Below, in pieces: positions 1 to 6,007 of a stretch of DNA of 10,332 bases. This DNA comes from Granulosicoccaceae bacterium. Lineage in GTDB: Bacteria; Pseudomonadota; Gammaproteobacteria; Granulosicoccales; Granulosicoccaceae. The notes beneath the pieces were generated by a model. That model worked only from the letters and a program-made list of their open reading frames with translations, ran no database searches and was not told the DNA's origin. Position 1 is the stretch's first letter. Each line of letters begins with the position of its first letter. The stretch lies in assembly GCA_023301405.1 (NCBI GenBank), contig JALZUX010000699.1, positions 1 to 10,332 of the forward strand, written 5' to 3'. Both the position numbers and the translations under genes were made by a program.

Positions 1-590
1 TTTGCAATTTGCAAAAACCGCATCGTGCCCCAACTGCTCTCATTGGATAAGCCAATGTGTTTGATTTTTCCATCATCAATATGCTGCTGCAGGGCAAACA
101 ATACTTCACGAATATGATCACTGGTTTCAGCAGTATTCTGGTTGGTGGGATCGTACGACCAGCACTGACGAAAGTGATACGACCCTCGATTTGGCCAGTG
201 CAACTGATACAGATCGATACAGTCGGTTTGCAAACGCTTTAAGCTGCTTTCCAAAGCCAATTGAATTTTTTTTCGGCAGATCGGCATACCTTCATGAATG
301 TACGACTGATTACCGATACCGGTCACTTTAGTGGCAATAATAACATCGCGGTTTTTACCGCCTTTTTTTAGCCAGCTACCAATTATTTCTTCGGTACGAC
401 CTTGGGTTTCCTGACCTAACGGAGTAGTGGGATACATTTCTGCGGTATCAATAATATTGATACCGTGCTCAACGGCATAGTCTATCTGTTGGTGACCCTC
501 TGTCTCAGTGTTTTGCGTTCCCCAGGTCATACTGCCCAAACATAATTCACTGACCTGAAGATCAGTGTTACCGAGTTGGTTATATTTCAT
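1..590 (-). CDS. Tas-like NADP(H)-dependent aldo-keto reductase, 3' end cut off by the window
   Basis: This frame opens with ATG at 590-588 and stays open to the left edge, giving the first 196 residues of a protein that is about 345 residues long in the Tas family. It is a cytosolic TIM-barrel oxidoreductase that reduces aldehydes or ketones with NADPH; the true substrate is unknown. The N-terminal strand reads MKYNQLGNTDLQVSELCLG. The four classical aldo-keto reductase active-site residues can be placed: Asp48 and Tyr53 in IIDTAEMY, Lys88 in ATKV, and His131 in YQLHWP. The stretch after Tyr53 (proline-rich, then ETQGRTEEIIGSWL) and the later IKHIGLSNES motif resemble E. coli Tas. A weak AGGA lies seven bases before the start. 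It is the last gene seen in the minus-strand run, 65 bases after the acetyltransferase, and may share its transcript. Family assignment is firm; membership of the polyamine module is a guess from position. Confidence 0.9.
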   Translation of the reverse strand, partial: MKYNQLGNTDLQVSELCLGSMTWGTQNTETEGHQQIDYAVEHGINIIDTAEMYPTTPLGQETQGRTEEIIGSWLKKGGKNRDVIIATKVTGIGNQSYIHEGMPICRKKIQLALESSLKRLQTDCIDLYQLHWPNRGSYHFRQCWSYDPTNQNTAETSDHIREVLFALQQHIDDGKIKHIGLSNESSWGTMRFLQIA

Positions 591-655
591 CAGATCCTAC
601 TTTTCATATAAAGCGTTAAACATTAAAGCGCCTACTGCCTGGCACCGTCGCACTG

Positions 656-1102
656 TTAAAGCAATTTTTTAAAATACACCCGGTTAAAACCATCTTCAAA
701 TCGACGACTGATTTCAATAAATCCGAGGCCTTTGTACCAATCAAGGTTCTCAACCATTTTTTCGTTAGTATATAGGGATACTGTATCGAAACCCCTTTGC
801 TTAGCCTGCAATTGCACAGCTTCTATTAAAAGTCTGCCAACGCCGCCACCTTGATTGTCAGGGGCAACCGCAATATTTTCCAGATGAAAATCACCACCCA
901 ATGGGTAACACACGGCAAAGGCAATTGGCGCAGCATTGTCAATCGCCACTATCACTTTCTTTGCGGTTATTTGCGCCGCAAAGTCTGCCACCATCGGGGC
1001 AGGTGCTTTGCCAATGCGGTCAATGTATTTTACGTAAGCTAGCTGCGCACACGCTTGCACAAATGCACAATCTGCTGCAGTCGCTAGACGAATACTTATC
1101 AT
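656..1102 (-). CDS. GNAT-family N-acetyltransferase
   Basis: This 148-residue protein is a single-domain acetyl-CoA-dependent acetyltransferase and probably cytosolic. The acetyl-CoA-binding motif A is clear: LENIAVAP at residues 74-81 followed by NQGGGVGRLL at 83-92, the Q/G-x-x-G-x-G pyrophosphate loop. Further on, LYTNEKMVEN (110-119), Tyr123 and the FNRVYFKKLL tail match a common uncharacterised GNAT subfamily that also carries a PAPM motif near residue 34. The length is normal for the family. The start codon follows the stop of the spermidine-synthase-like gene after one base, with only GGCGGA as a weak ribosome site, so translation is probably coupled to the upstream gene. The tight pairing suggests the substrate could be a polyamine or its product, but no residue shows this; a general amine or peptide substrate is equally possible. 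Confidence 0.9.
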   Translation of the reverse strand: MISIRLATAADCAFVQACAQLAYVKYIDRIGKAPAPMVADFAAQITAKKVIVAIDNAAPIAFAVCYPLGGDFHLENIAVAPDNQGGGVGRLLIEAVQLQAKQRGFDTVSLYTNEKMVENLDWYKGLGFIEISRRFEDGFNRVYFKKLL

Positions 1103-1103
1103 T

Positions 1104-2687
1104 TTATCCGCCGGGCGCGGGAAGCGGAACCTGTGCGCGGTTAAGCGCTTCCCAGCCTTCCCTATAATAATTAATTATAGGCAGAGACTGATTTCGATTC
1201 ACCTCTACCGGTAAACGCGGAAGGTCAGGAGGTAACGTTAAGATGCGATCCATTGAATTTTCGTTTAGGTACTCACCTGCATAAGGGGCTCTAGCCGGGC
1301 TTTGTAATGAGTGTTGAGCGCCGATAAAAAAGCCCCACAAACCAAATGACGGAACATACACCGTGGCGGGGCGCACATGACTAAAAACAACTTCCATCGT
1401 GGCACCTATACTCCAAAACGCTCGTCGCGCAAACCAGGGGGAAGTCGCCTGGGTGATCATCACACCGCCAACAGCCAGCCTACGAGCCACACGCTCATAA
1501 AAGGCCACACTGTAAAGCTTAGCTACATCTTCGCTCTCAGGGTCTGGCAAATCAATAATCACCAAGTTAAAAACATCACCCTGCTCTCTTAGCCATTGCC
1601 AGGCATCCTGGTTAACCACAGTGACTTTTGAGTTATCTAGTGATTGCTGATTCAGCATCTTTAATTGCGTGTGCGTTCTAGCAAGGTTCGTCACTGCCGG
1701 ATCAAGGTCAACCACAATTATTTCTGTCACTGACTGATAGCGTAATAGCTCTCTAACTGCCAGACCATCACCACCACCAATCACTAAAACACGATCAAGG
1801 CGGGCCGTAAAAGAAGCTGGCAGATGCACCAGTACTTCGTGATATCGATATTCATCAACACTTGAAAATTGCAAATTTCCGTCAAGGAATAAACGCAGAT
1901 CATCACCCTGCTTACTCATAACAAGCTTTTGATAACGGCTCTGTTCAGAATGTATCACCGGGTCTTCATAAAGTGCATTTTCAAATAGCTCTGCCGCCGG
2001 GTTTGCCCACAAGGCAGTGGCTACTAATAAAACGATGGCGATGACAGAACCACTAGCCACTTGAAGCTTCCACTTGCCCAGCTGATCCTTAAAACTCCAC
2101 GCCACGATAAGGGCGACCAACAAGTTTATACCGCCAATTGCACTGGCCGTTAACAGATGACCTAAGTACGGTAAAAGAATAAACGGAAACAGGGCTGATG
2201 CCAGCAGCGCGCCAAAATAATCAAAACTCATTACCTGACTTATGCCCCGCCGAAGACCGCTGCGCGACTCGAGTATTCGAGTCAGTAGCGGCAACTCCAT
2301 GCCCACCAATATGCCAATGGCGGCGATAGTAATGAGCATCGCCGGATAATAAAAGCTAGTCCATGCGTAAACGCCATACAGCACCATGGCAGAGATACCA
2401 CCCACTGCACCGATGGCTATTTCAATAGCGACGAAAGCCGGTATCAGATCACGCTCAATGGACTGGGAAAACCACGCACCGACCCCCATAAAAAATAAAA
2501 ACAATCCAATCGTCAGGGAATAATGAATCACGCTTGAGCCAAGCAAGTAAGTAGACAAACTACTGATTAAGAGTTCATAAATTAGACTGCAGGCAGCAAT
2601 AATAAAAATTGACCCACTAAGCAATACAAACTGATTTTGCGTGACTACCGACGAATCAGACAGATTCTCCGCACTCAGATCATTCAT
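1104..2687 (-). CDS. Membrane-anchored spermidine-synthase-like aminopropyltransferase
   Basis: This 527-residue protein has an N-terminal half with about seven hydrophobic segments (roughly 19-42, 52-72, 82-104, 112-135, 155-178, 180-198, 208-228), followed by a cytosolic spermidine synthase domain at about 235-460. Aminopropyltransferases move an aminopropyl group from decarboxylated S-adenosylmethionine to an amine. Most key elements are visible: LDGNLQ (268-273), DEYRYHE (278-284) with the substrate-binding Tyr-His, the SAM loop VIGGGDG (302-308), Asp327 in VVDLDP where soluble enzymes usually have Glu, DLPDP (379-383) in place of DSTDP but keeping both acidic residues, and GLWGF (449-453). 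A tail of about 65 residues extends past the domain. Transferase chemistry is therefore plausible, with an altered amine pocket. The ATG at 2687 lacks a good Shine-Dalgarno; the reading frame from the repeat region ends over it, so coupling is possible. No AdoMet decarboxylase gene is in the window. Confidence 0.92.
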   Translation of the reverse strand: MNDLSAENLSDSSVVTQNQFVLLSGSIFIIAACSLIYELLISSLSTYLLGSSVIHYSLTIGLFLFFMGVGAWFSQSIERDLIPAFVAIEIAIGAVGGISAMVLYGVYAWTSFYYPAMLITIAAIGILVGMELPLLTRILESRSGLRRGISQVMSFDYFGALLASALFPFILLPYLGHLLTASAIGGINLLVALIVAWSFKDQLGKWKLQVASGSVIAIVLLVATALWANPAAELFENALYEDPVIHSEQSRYQKLVMSKQGDDLRLFLDGNLQFSSVDEYRYHEVLVHLPASFTARLDRVLVIGGGDGLAVRELLRYQSVTEIIVVDLDPAVTNLARTHTQLKMLNQQSLDNSKVTVVNQDAWQWLREQGDVFNLVIIDLPDPESEDVAKLYSVAFYERVARRLAVGGVMITQATSPWFARRAFWSIGATMEVVFSHVRPATVYVPSFGLWGFFIGAQHSLQSPARAPYAGEYLNENSMDRILTLPPDLPRLPVEVNRNQSLPIINYYREGWEALNRAQVPLPAPGG

Positions 2688-2761
2688 GGCAGGTGTGCCG
2701 CATAATTAAACCACAATGATTCAGCCACCAAGGTAGCCGTGTGAAAGGGACAAATGGAAGG

Positions 2762-2919
2762 CGGACAGCTTGGTGGCGGCCCGGCAGCAGAAGCTTCGCG
2801 AAGGTGTGAGATTTCAAGCTAGATATTTCGATCGATAGAGGCAAGTAGTTGTTCTTCTTTAACGAAATCGATCGCAATAGTTTGCCGAAAGATCGCTTCC
2901 GCTGTAGATCATTCATTCT
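2762..2919 (-). repeat. Degenerate tandem repeat, copy nearest the aminopropyltransferase gene
   Basis: On the plus strand the unit begins with CGGACAG and runs 158 bases to the next CGGACAG. Its core at 2807-2895 aligns without gaps to 2970-3058 of the neighbouring copy at about 80% identity counted by eye, including the identical block TTCTTCTTTAACGAAA (2852-2867). Inverted arms CGATCGAT (2829-2836) and ATCGATCG (2867-2874) flank that block and can form an 8-bp stem. The palindrome CTTCGCGAAG lies at 2794-2803. Confidence 0.8.
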
Positions 2920-3081
2920 CGGACAGCCACATAGGTGGCGGTCCGGGAATTGGAATTGCAACGAGACTGTAAGATTTCGAGACAGATCTTTCGTTCGATT
3001 GAGGCGAATAGTCATTCTTCTTTAACGAAAAAGATCGTAATAGCTGGCCGAAAGACCGTGACCACAGTAGATTGTAATTCT
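2920..3081 (-). repeat. Degenerate tandem repeat, copy nearest the DUF350 gene
   Basis: This 162-base unit is the second copy. It starts with an 11-bp hairpin with one mismatch: arms 2920-2930 and 2935-2945 around a four-base loop. The internal stem seen in the other copy is kept with different bases: GATCTTTCGTT (2985-2995) pairs with 3024-3036 apart from a two-base bulge, enclosing the conserved TTCTTCTTTA block. Keeping pairing while the bases change suggests a selected RNA or DNA structure. A third CGGACAG at 3082-3088 begins a decayed further copy. Confidence 0.8.
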
Positions 3082-3155
3082 CGGACAGTCGCCTAACTGC
3101 CCTCGAATAACTAACCAGAACGAACGCTGCGTTACGCGCCGGTTCCAGACGGGCA

Positions 3156-3443
3156 CTAGCTAACCAGCACACTCGCAATGATAATGCAGACGCCCAGCAT
3201 CATAGAGCCTGCAAGAATTGCCAATGCCCGGTTTTCTTTGTGTGCGACTTCTTCAGCAAGACTGCCTGGAGTCAACCAGTCGACCACCTTAAAGCCCACA
3301 ACCCCCATCACGATACCCACCGCAGAGTAGACAACCGTAGACAGTAACTCAGTGGCGAAATCAGCCATTCCCGTTTGTGCAAACGCAGGTGCACTGACTG
3401 TTGCCAACAGTAATAACCCCAGAACATGGGCACGTCTTTTCAT
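3156..3443 (-). CDS. DUF350 (YjfL-type) small membrane protein
   Basis: The protein has 95 residues. Residues 1-22 look like a cleavable signal peptide (positive MKRR, hydrophobic core, APAFA before QTG). Two membrane segments follow at about 33-55 and 73-94. The connecting loop FKVVDWLTPGSLAEEVAHKE and the segment NRALAILAGSMMLGVCIIIA match the DUF350 pattern, in which a polar loop with a conserved Asn leads into a glycine-containing helix. The family's biochemical role is unknown. E. coli YjfL belongs to it and lies near a PspA-like gene and a glutathionylspermidine-synthase-like gene, so a membrane and polyamine link recurs. The ATG at 3443 is set by GGAG at 3453-3450, six bases upstream. 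It follows the 59-residue microprotein gene by 36 bases and precedes the repeat-filled gap. Confidence 0.88.
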   Translation of the reverse strand: MKRRAHVLGLLLLATVSAPAFAQTGMADFATELLSTVVYSAVGIVMGVVGFKVVDWLTPGSLAEEVAHKENRALAILAGSMMLGVCIIIASVLVS

Positions 3444-3449
3444 TGAATT

Positions 3450-3453
3450 CTCC
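3450..3453 (-). promoter_or_regulatory. Ribosome-binding site of the DUF350 gene
   Basis: The sequence GGAG on the minus strand sits six bases before the ATG at 3443, fixing the start and giving the full signal peptide. Confidence 0.75.
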
Positions 3454-3479
3454 GTAGAAACTTTTTGATTACTAGTAAA

Positions 3480-3659
3480 TTATTTACCAACACGCGGTCC
3501 GCCCCCAACATAGGTACGCCCTGACTTGGAACGCAGAACTTCTTTGTCGCCTTTACCCGGCACCGCCTCAGCGGAACTACCATTAACCGCATACCAGCTT
3601 GGTAGTCCGACGATGGCAATCAACAGCAATGCGAGCAAAGGATAATGCAGTCTTTTCAT
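3480..3659 (-). CDS. 59-residue exported or membrane microprotein in the DUF4178/DUF350 operon
   Basis: A small frame begins with ATG at 3659-3657, overlapping the TGA of the upstream DUF4178 gene in an ATGA arrangement, and ends with TAA at 3482-3480. This overlap is typical of translational coupling and is the best evidence that it is real. The protein starts MKRLHYPLLALLLIAIVG, a positively charged start and one hydrophobic segment (about 7-20) that could be a signal peptide or a membrane anchor. A short polar tail follows, with LRSKSGRTYVGGGPRVGK at the C-terminus, rich in glycine and basic residues. No known family is recognised. The DUF350 gene begins 36 bases later. If the anchor is uncleaved, the tail would sit in the periplasm near the DUF350 protein. 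A possible role is a subunit or regulator of the complex; this is inference. Confidence 0.75.
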   Translation of the reverse strand: MKRLHYPLLALLLIAIVGLPSWYAVNGSSAEAVPGKGDKEVLRSKSGRTYVGGGPRVGK

Positions 3660-5179
3660 GACAGAGCTCTACCGTTAGCCTTACTTTTTTTAGAGCCTAA
3701 ATAGCGCTTATTTAACTTTAACGCTATTGATGAAGCAGCAGCACTGAGCGACCCCATTTTTGATCGGCACATCATGACTAAAAATAAACTAAAAAAGCCG
3801 GCCAAAATAAAAGGGGTTATCGATGCCTTGTTAGGCTCCATGTGCAAGCGGAAATCAGCAGTTTGGCTGGTAGATTGCTCATCACCATCAATCACCACAG
3901 TATACGTATCAGCTTTATCAACCCTGATATACCAGCTTGCGTTAAGAATTGCCTCTGACCACCGACCATCTGAATCAACCCCGGTCTCACGCCAAAATTC
4001 CAAGTATTTGCTGTAGATGTATTCGTTATCGCTGCTTTGCAATCCTACTTCAACACCAAACCATGAGTTATTGTTAAGCCCGGCTATCGAACCACGCAGC
4101 TTGATGAGTTGCCCTGGTTTATCAACGCTGATCTGCTGCATCACCACTTGCTTATCATTCTTTGACAGTGCGATCGTTTCAAGGGTTTGTTCACCGCCAC
4201 GATTCAACATAAAGGCGCTGGCGGCAAGCAACGGTAGCGCTACCAGTAAACCCCGCATGGTATTGCTCCAGCGGTTTCGGTCGTTGAGCGCCACGTCTTT
4301 CCCCAAACCTTTCAGCATATCTGCGTGGGGGATCATGCTGGATTTTACAAACTCGATCTCTGACACTCTGCCTTTTTCATCAAGGCGTGACTCTACGCTT
4401 GTATAGTAACGCTGCCTAGACGCTGCTTGACCTTGCGACGCTGATGGCAATGCTCTGGATGCACTGCTCTCAGCACTATGATGTTGTTCTTTATGGCGCG
4501 GCTGGTAGCTGAACTCACCTGCAGCGAATTCAAGCTGCCATTCTCCATGCTCAAAGCTACGGTCTTTACTTTCCGGTACGGCGGGCTTTTCAGGGATATA
4601 TTTCTCGGCCCAATAGCGCCTGCTACCATCATCAACCAGCCAGGCCAACTCACGCTGTTTGTTAAGCATCCACCAGCTTGTATAACGCGAAAAGCTGGTT
4701 TCCCAACCATCTTCACTATTATATTCACGTACCCGGCCACTGAATAACTGCACACCGACTGCCTGCCACTGAGCCCCTTTGTAGGTGAAAAAATCACCAA
4801 TGGTGAAATTAGATTCAAGGTCAAGCGATTTATTCCATCGATCAAGCGCTTTGTCGGCGGCCGGATGTTCAGCATCGCAACCACAGTAATGACAAATCAC
4901 ATGCACGGTATTACGACCTTGTTTGGTCAGGCCTCCGCCGCAGTTAACGCACCGAAATATCTCTGCGCTTTCAGGATTAATAACTTTGACGTCGTCAAGC
5001 AGCTTGTCGGTGAGCTTGCGCTTTATGGCATCGAGCTCATTATGAAACTGAGGGTGACTAAGCTGTAAATCAGGAATTGCCTGCAGTGCAGACTGCTCAT
5101 GGCCGTCATCAATATGTGCTTGAAGTGTTCCCAGTAGTTTATCCGGGTGCATTTTGGCTAATCGCGTGGCTGTTTGCAT
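3656..5179 (-). CDS. Zinc-ribbon DUF4178 protein with two membrane segments
   Basis: This 507-residue protein starts with a charged, probably helical region (1-70). A zinc ribbon with CVNC (77-80) and CHYCGC (96-101) follows, then a DUF4178 domain at about 122-200: NFTIGDFFTYKGAQWQAVG, later GWETSFSRYTSWWML, and LAWLVDDGSRRYW. A linker rich in Ser, Gln and His (about 225-260) comes next, then a hydrophobic segment at 307-325, a region of about 125 residues that looks rich in beta strands (330-450), and a second hydrophobic segment at 455-471 before a basic tail. The likely layout is a cytosolic zinc ribbon and DUF4178 domain, a periplasmic loop and a cytosolic tail. DUF4178 has no established biochemical activity. 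The ATG lies 12 bases after the short DUF4178 gene with a weak ribosome site, and its stop overlaps the microprotein start, so it is in the middle of one transcript. Confidence 0.85.
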   Translation of the reverse strand: MQTATRLAKMHPDKLLGTLQAHIDDGHEQSALQAIPDLQLSHPQFHNELDAIKRKLTDKLLDDVKVINPESAEIFRCVNCGGGLTKQGRNTVHVICHYCGCDAEHPAADKALDRWNKSLDLESNFTIGDFFTYKGAQWQAVGVQLFSGRVREYNSEDGWETSFSRYTSWWMLNKQRELAWLVDDGSRRYWAEKYIPEKPAVPESKDRSFEHGEWQLEFAAGEFSYQPRHKEQHHSAESSASRALPSASQGQAASRQRYYTSVESRLDEKGRVSEIEFVKSSMIPHADMLKGLGKDVALNDRNRWSNTMRGLLVALPLLAASAFMLNRGGEQTLETIALSKNDKQVVMQQISVDKPGQLIKLRGSIAGLNNNSWFGVEVGLQSSDNEYIYSKYLEFWRETGVDSDGRWSEAILNASWYIRVDKADTYTVVIDGDEQSTSQTADFRLHMEPNKASITPFILAGFFSLFLVMMCRSKMGSLSAAASSIALKLNKRYLGSKKSKANGRALS

Positions 5180-5191
5180 TGGCTTATCTGA

Positions 5192-5818
5192 TTAGTCCCA
5201 CACCAGCGCAGATGCTGATATTGATTGGCTTTGCGTGATGCTGACATCAAGCCCACTGGCCTCTATTGATATTTCACTGCCATTACCAATCGCGTCAATG
5301 CAAACAACTGACTCGGTCGGTCTGGTTGCAACAGGCAGAGACCCTTCGGTGCCGGCGACCTCTGCGTCGATTCGCTCAGTCACAAACCAGCTGACCCCGC
5401 CTATGTCCAAGCTACTACCGGCATGACTGGCAAGTGCTTTTTCAGGGTCGAGCTGGTAATCAGTCGCTGCATGGAGCTGATAGCTGCCATCATCTTCTTC
5501 AAGCCATTGGTGCTGTCCGTCATCGAATTCCAGCCACCATTCGTCCCAGTAGCCGTCGCTGTACGACACTCTAAGCCGACCTGCCACCACAAATCGGCGA
5601 GGTGAATCGACCTTGGATTCAAGTTTACCGGCTCGACCTAAACGCAATAACGACGGGGCATCGAGCGCGTGCTCGAACAAACCGCCATTAGTCCAGCCAT
5701 TGTTGCTGAAATATACCCAGTTTGCGCAATGCGGGCACTGCAAGCTACGGGTATGTGCAGAGACACCCGCTATCGCCACCCCACAGGACGGGCATGACAG
5801 ATCTGAACTGAAAGCCAT
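5192..5818 (-). CDS. Short zinc-ribbon DUF4178 protein, first gene of the operon
   Basis: The protein has 208 residues. Four cysteines at 9, 12, 28 and 31 (CPSC and CPHC) form an N-terminal zinc ribbon. The DUF4178 domain covers about 58-130: LRLGRAGKLESKVDSPRRF, then FVVAGRLRVSYSDGYWDEWW and DDGQHQWLEEDDGSYQL, which match the family's pattern of an aromatic W-x-E-W segment and a WL-E-G turn. The C-terminal part (about 130-208) is soluble, acidic and serine-rich, and contains a second related block (LDIGGVSWFVTERIDAEVAG) that may be the rest of the fold. No membrane segment is seen, so it should be cytosolic. It is paralogous in architecture to the next gene, suggesting a soluble and a membrane partner. 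A strong GAGGTG sits four bases before the ATG. Confidence 0.87.
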   Translation of the reverse strand: MAFSSDLSCPSCGVAIAGVSAHTRSLQCPHCANWVYFSNNGWTNGGLFEHALDAPSLLRLGRAGKLESKVDSPRRFVVAGRLRVSYSDGYWDEWWLEFDDGQHQWLEEDDGSYQLHAATDYQLDPEKALASHAGSSLDIGGVSWFVTERIDAEVAGTEGSLPVATRPTESVVCIDAIGNGSEISIEASGLDVSITQSQSISASALVWD

Positions 5819-5822
5819 TGTT

Positions 5823-5828
5823 CACCTC
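5823..5828 (-). promoter_or_regulatory. Strong ribosome-binding site of the first DUF4178 gene
   Basis: GAGGTG on the minus strand lies four bases before the ATG at 5818. It is the strongest ribosome site in the gene run, as expected for the first gene of an operon. Confidence 0.75.
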
Positions 5829-5897
5829 AAAAGTTCGCCCACAGACCGAAATTTTTACGAAGCGGCTTCGGTTAGGCGTCAACAGTAATTATCCCTT

Positions 5898-5903
5898 ATT
5901 ATA
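5898..5903 (-). promoter_or_regulatory. Candidate -10 box for the DUF4178/DUF350 operon
   Basis: A perfect TATAAT is read on the minus strand 79 bases before the first ATG. The -35 region at 16-18 bases is poor (ACACAT or CACACA), so an activator or another sigma contact would be needed. This is a candidate from sequence only. Confidence 0.4.
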
Positions 5904-5996
5904 TGCTGAAGCGAACCATTATGTGTGTCACGGCGGCAACGCTGGCGACAGTCGCGCAGCAATTGAAGTTTCAACATCAACCTATCGGCACAAACC

Positions 5997-6000
5997 GGAG
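5997..6000 (+). promoter_or_regulatory. Ribosome-binding site selecting a TTG start for the HlyU-family gene
   Basis: GGAG is followed by seven bases and TTG at 6008. No comparable site precedes the in-frame ATG at 5921, so this site decides the start. Confidence 0.6.
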
Positions 6001-6007
6001 AATCAAA

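Larger units (their letters stand above)
2688..3155. other. 468-base gap between the DUF350 and aminopropyltransferase genes, filled mainly by a degenerate repeat
   Basis: This gap interrupts an otherwise compact gene run. It contains two copies of a repeat of about 160 bp (listed separately), the start of a third copy near 3082, and a stretch at 3110-3155 bounded by the direct octamer CTAACCAG. Two minus-strand reading frames cross it (3015-2680 and 3178-2909), but both merely translate the repeat, lack family motifs and show no separate Shine-Dalgarno of quality, so they are not called as genes. No promoter or terminator is convincing here. Confidence 0.7.

Noticed and set aside
2680..3015. 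A 111-codon minus-strand frame in the gap before the aminopropyltransferase gene
   Set aside because: It is a translation of the repeat with no family motif, signal peptide or membrane segment, and the neighbouring repeat copy has no matching ATG. Kept only as a possible coupling frame.
2762..3088. Integron attC sites or a CRISPR array in the repeat region
   Set aside because: There is no short constant repeat with unique spacers, and the attC core sites and integrase context are missing; units are about 160 bases and diverged throughout.
2909..3178. An 89-codon minus-strand frame overlapping the end of the DUF350 gene
   Set aside because: It starts inside the DUF350 gene in another frame and again just reads the repeat; there is no ribosome site.
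4393..4884. A 163-codon frame inside the long DUF4178 gene
   Set aside because: It is a shadow on the same strand. The DUF4178 frame has zinc-ribbon and domain motifs, while this one has none.
5903..6007. Upstream extension of the HlyU-family gene to an earlier start
   Set aside because: The added 35 residues show no family similarity and no Shine-Dalgarno stands before 5903 or the ATG at 5921, while GGAG is ideally placed for the TTG at 6008.
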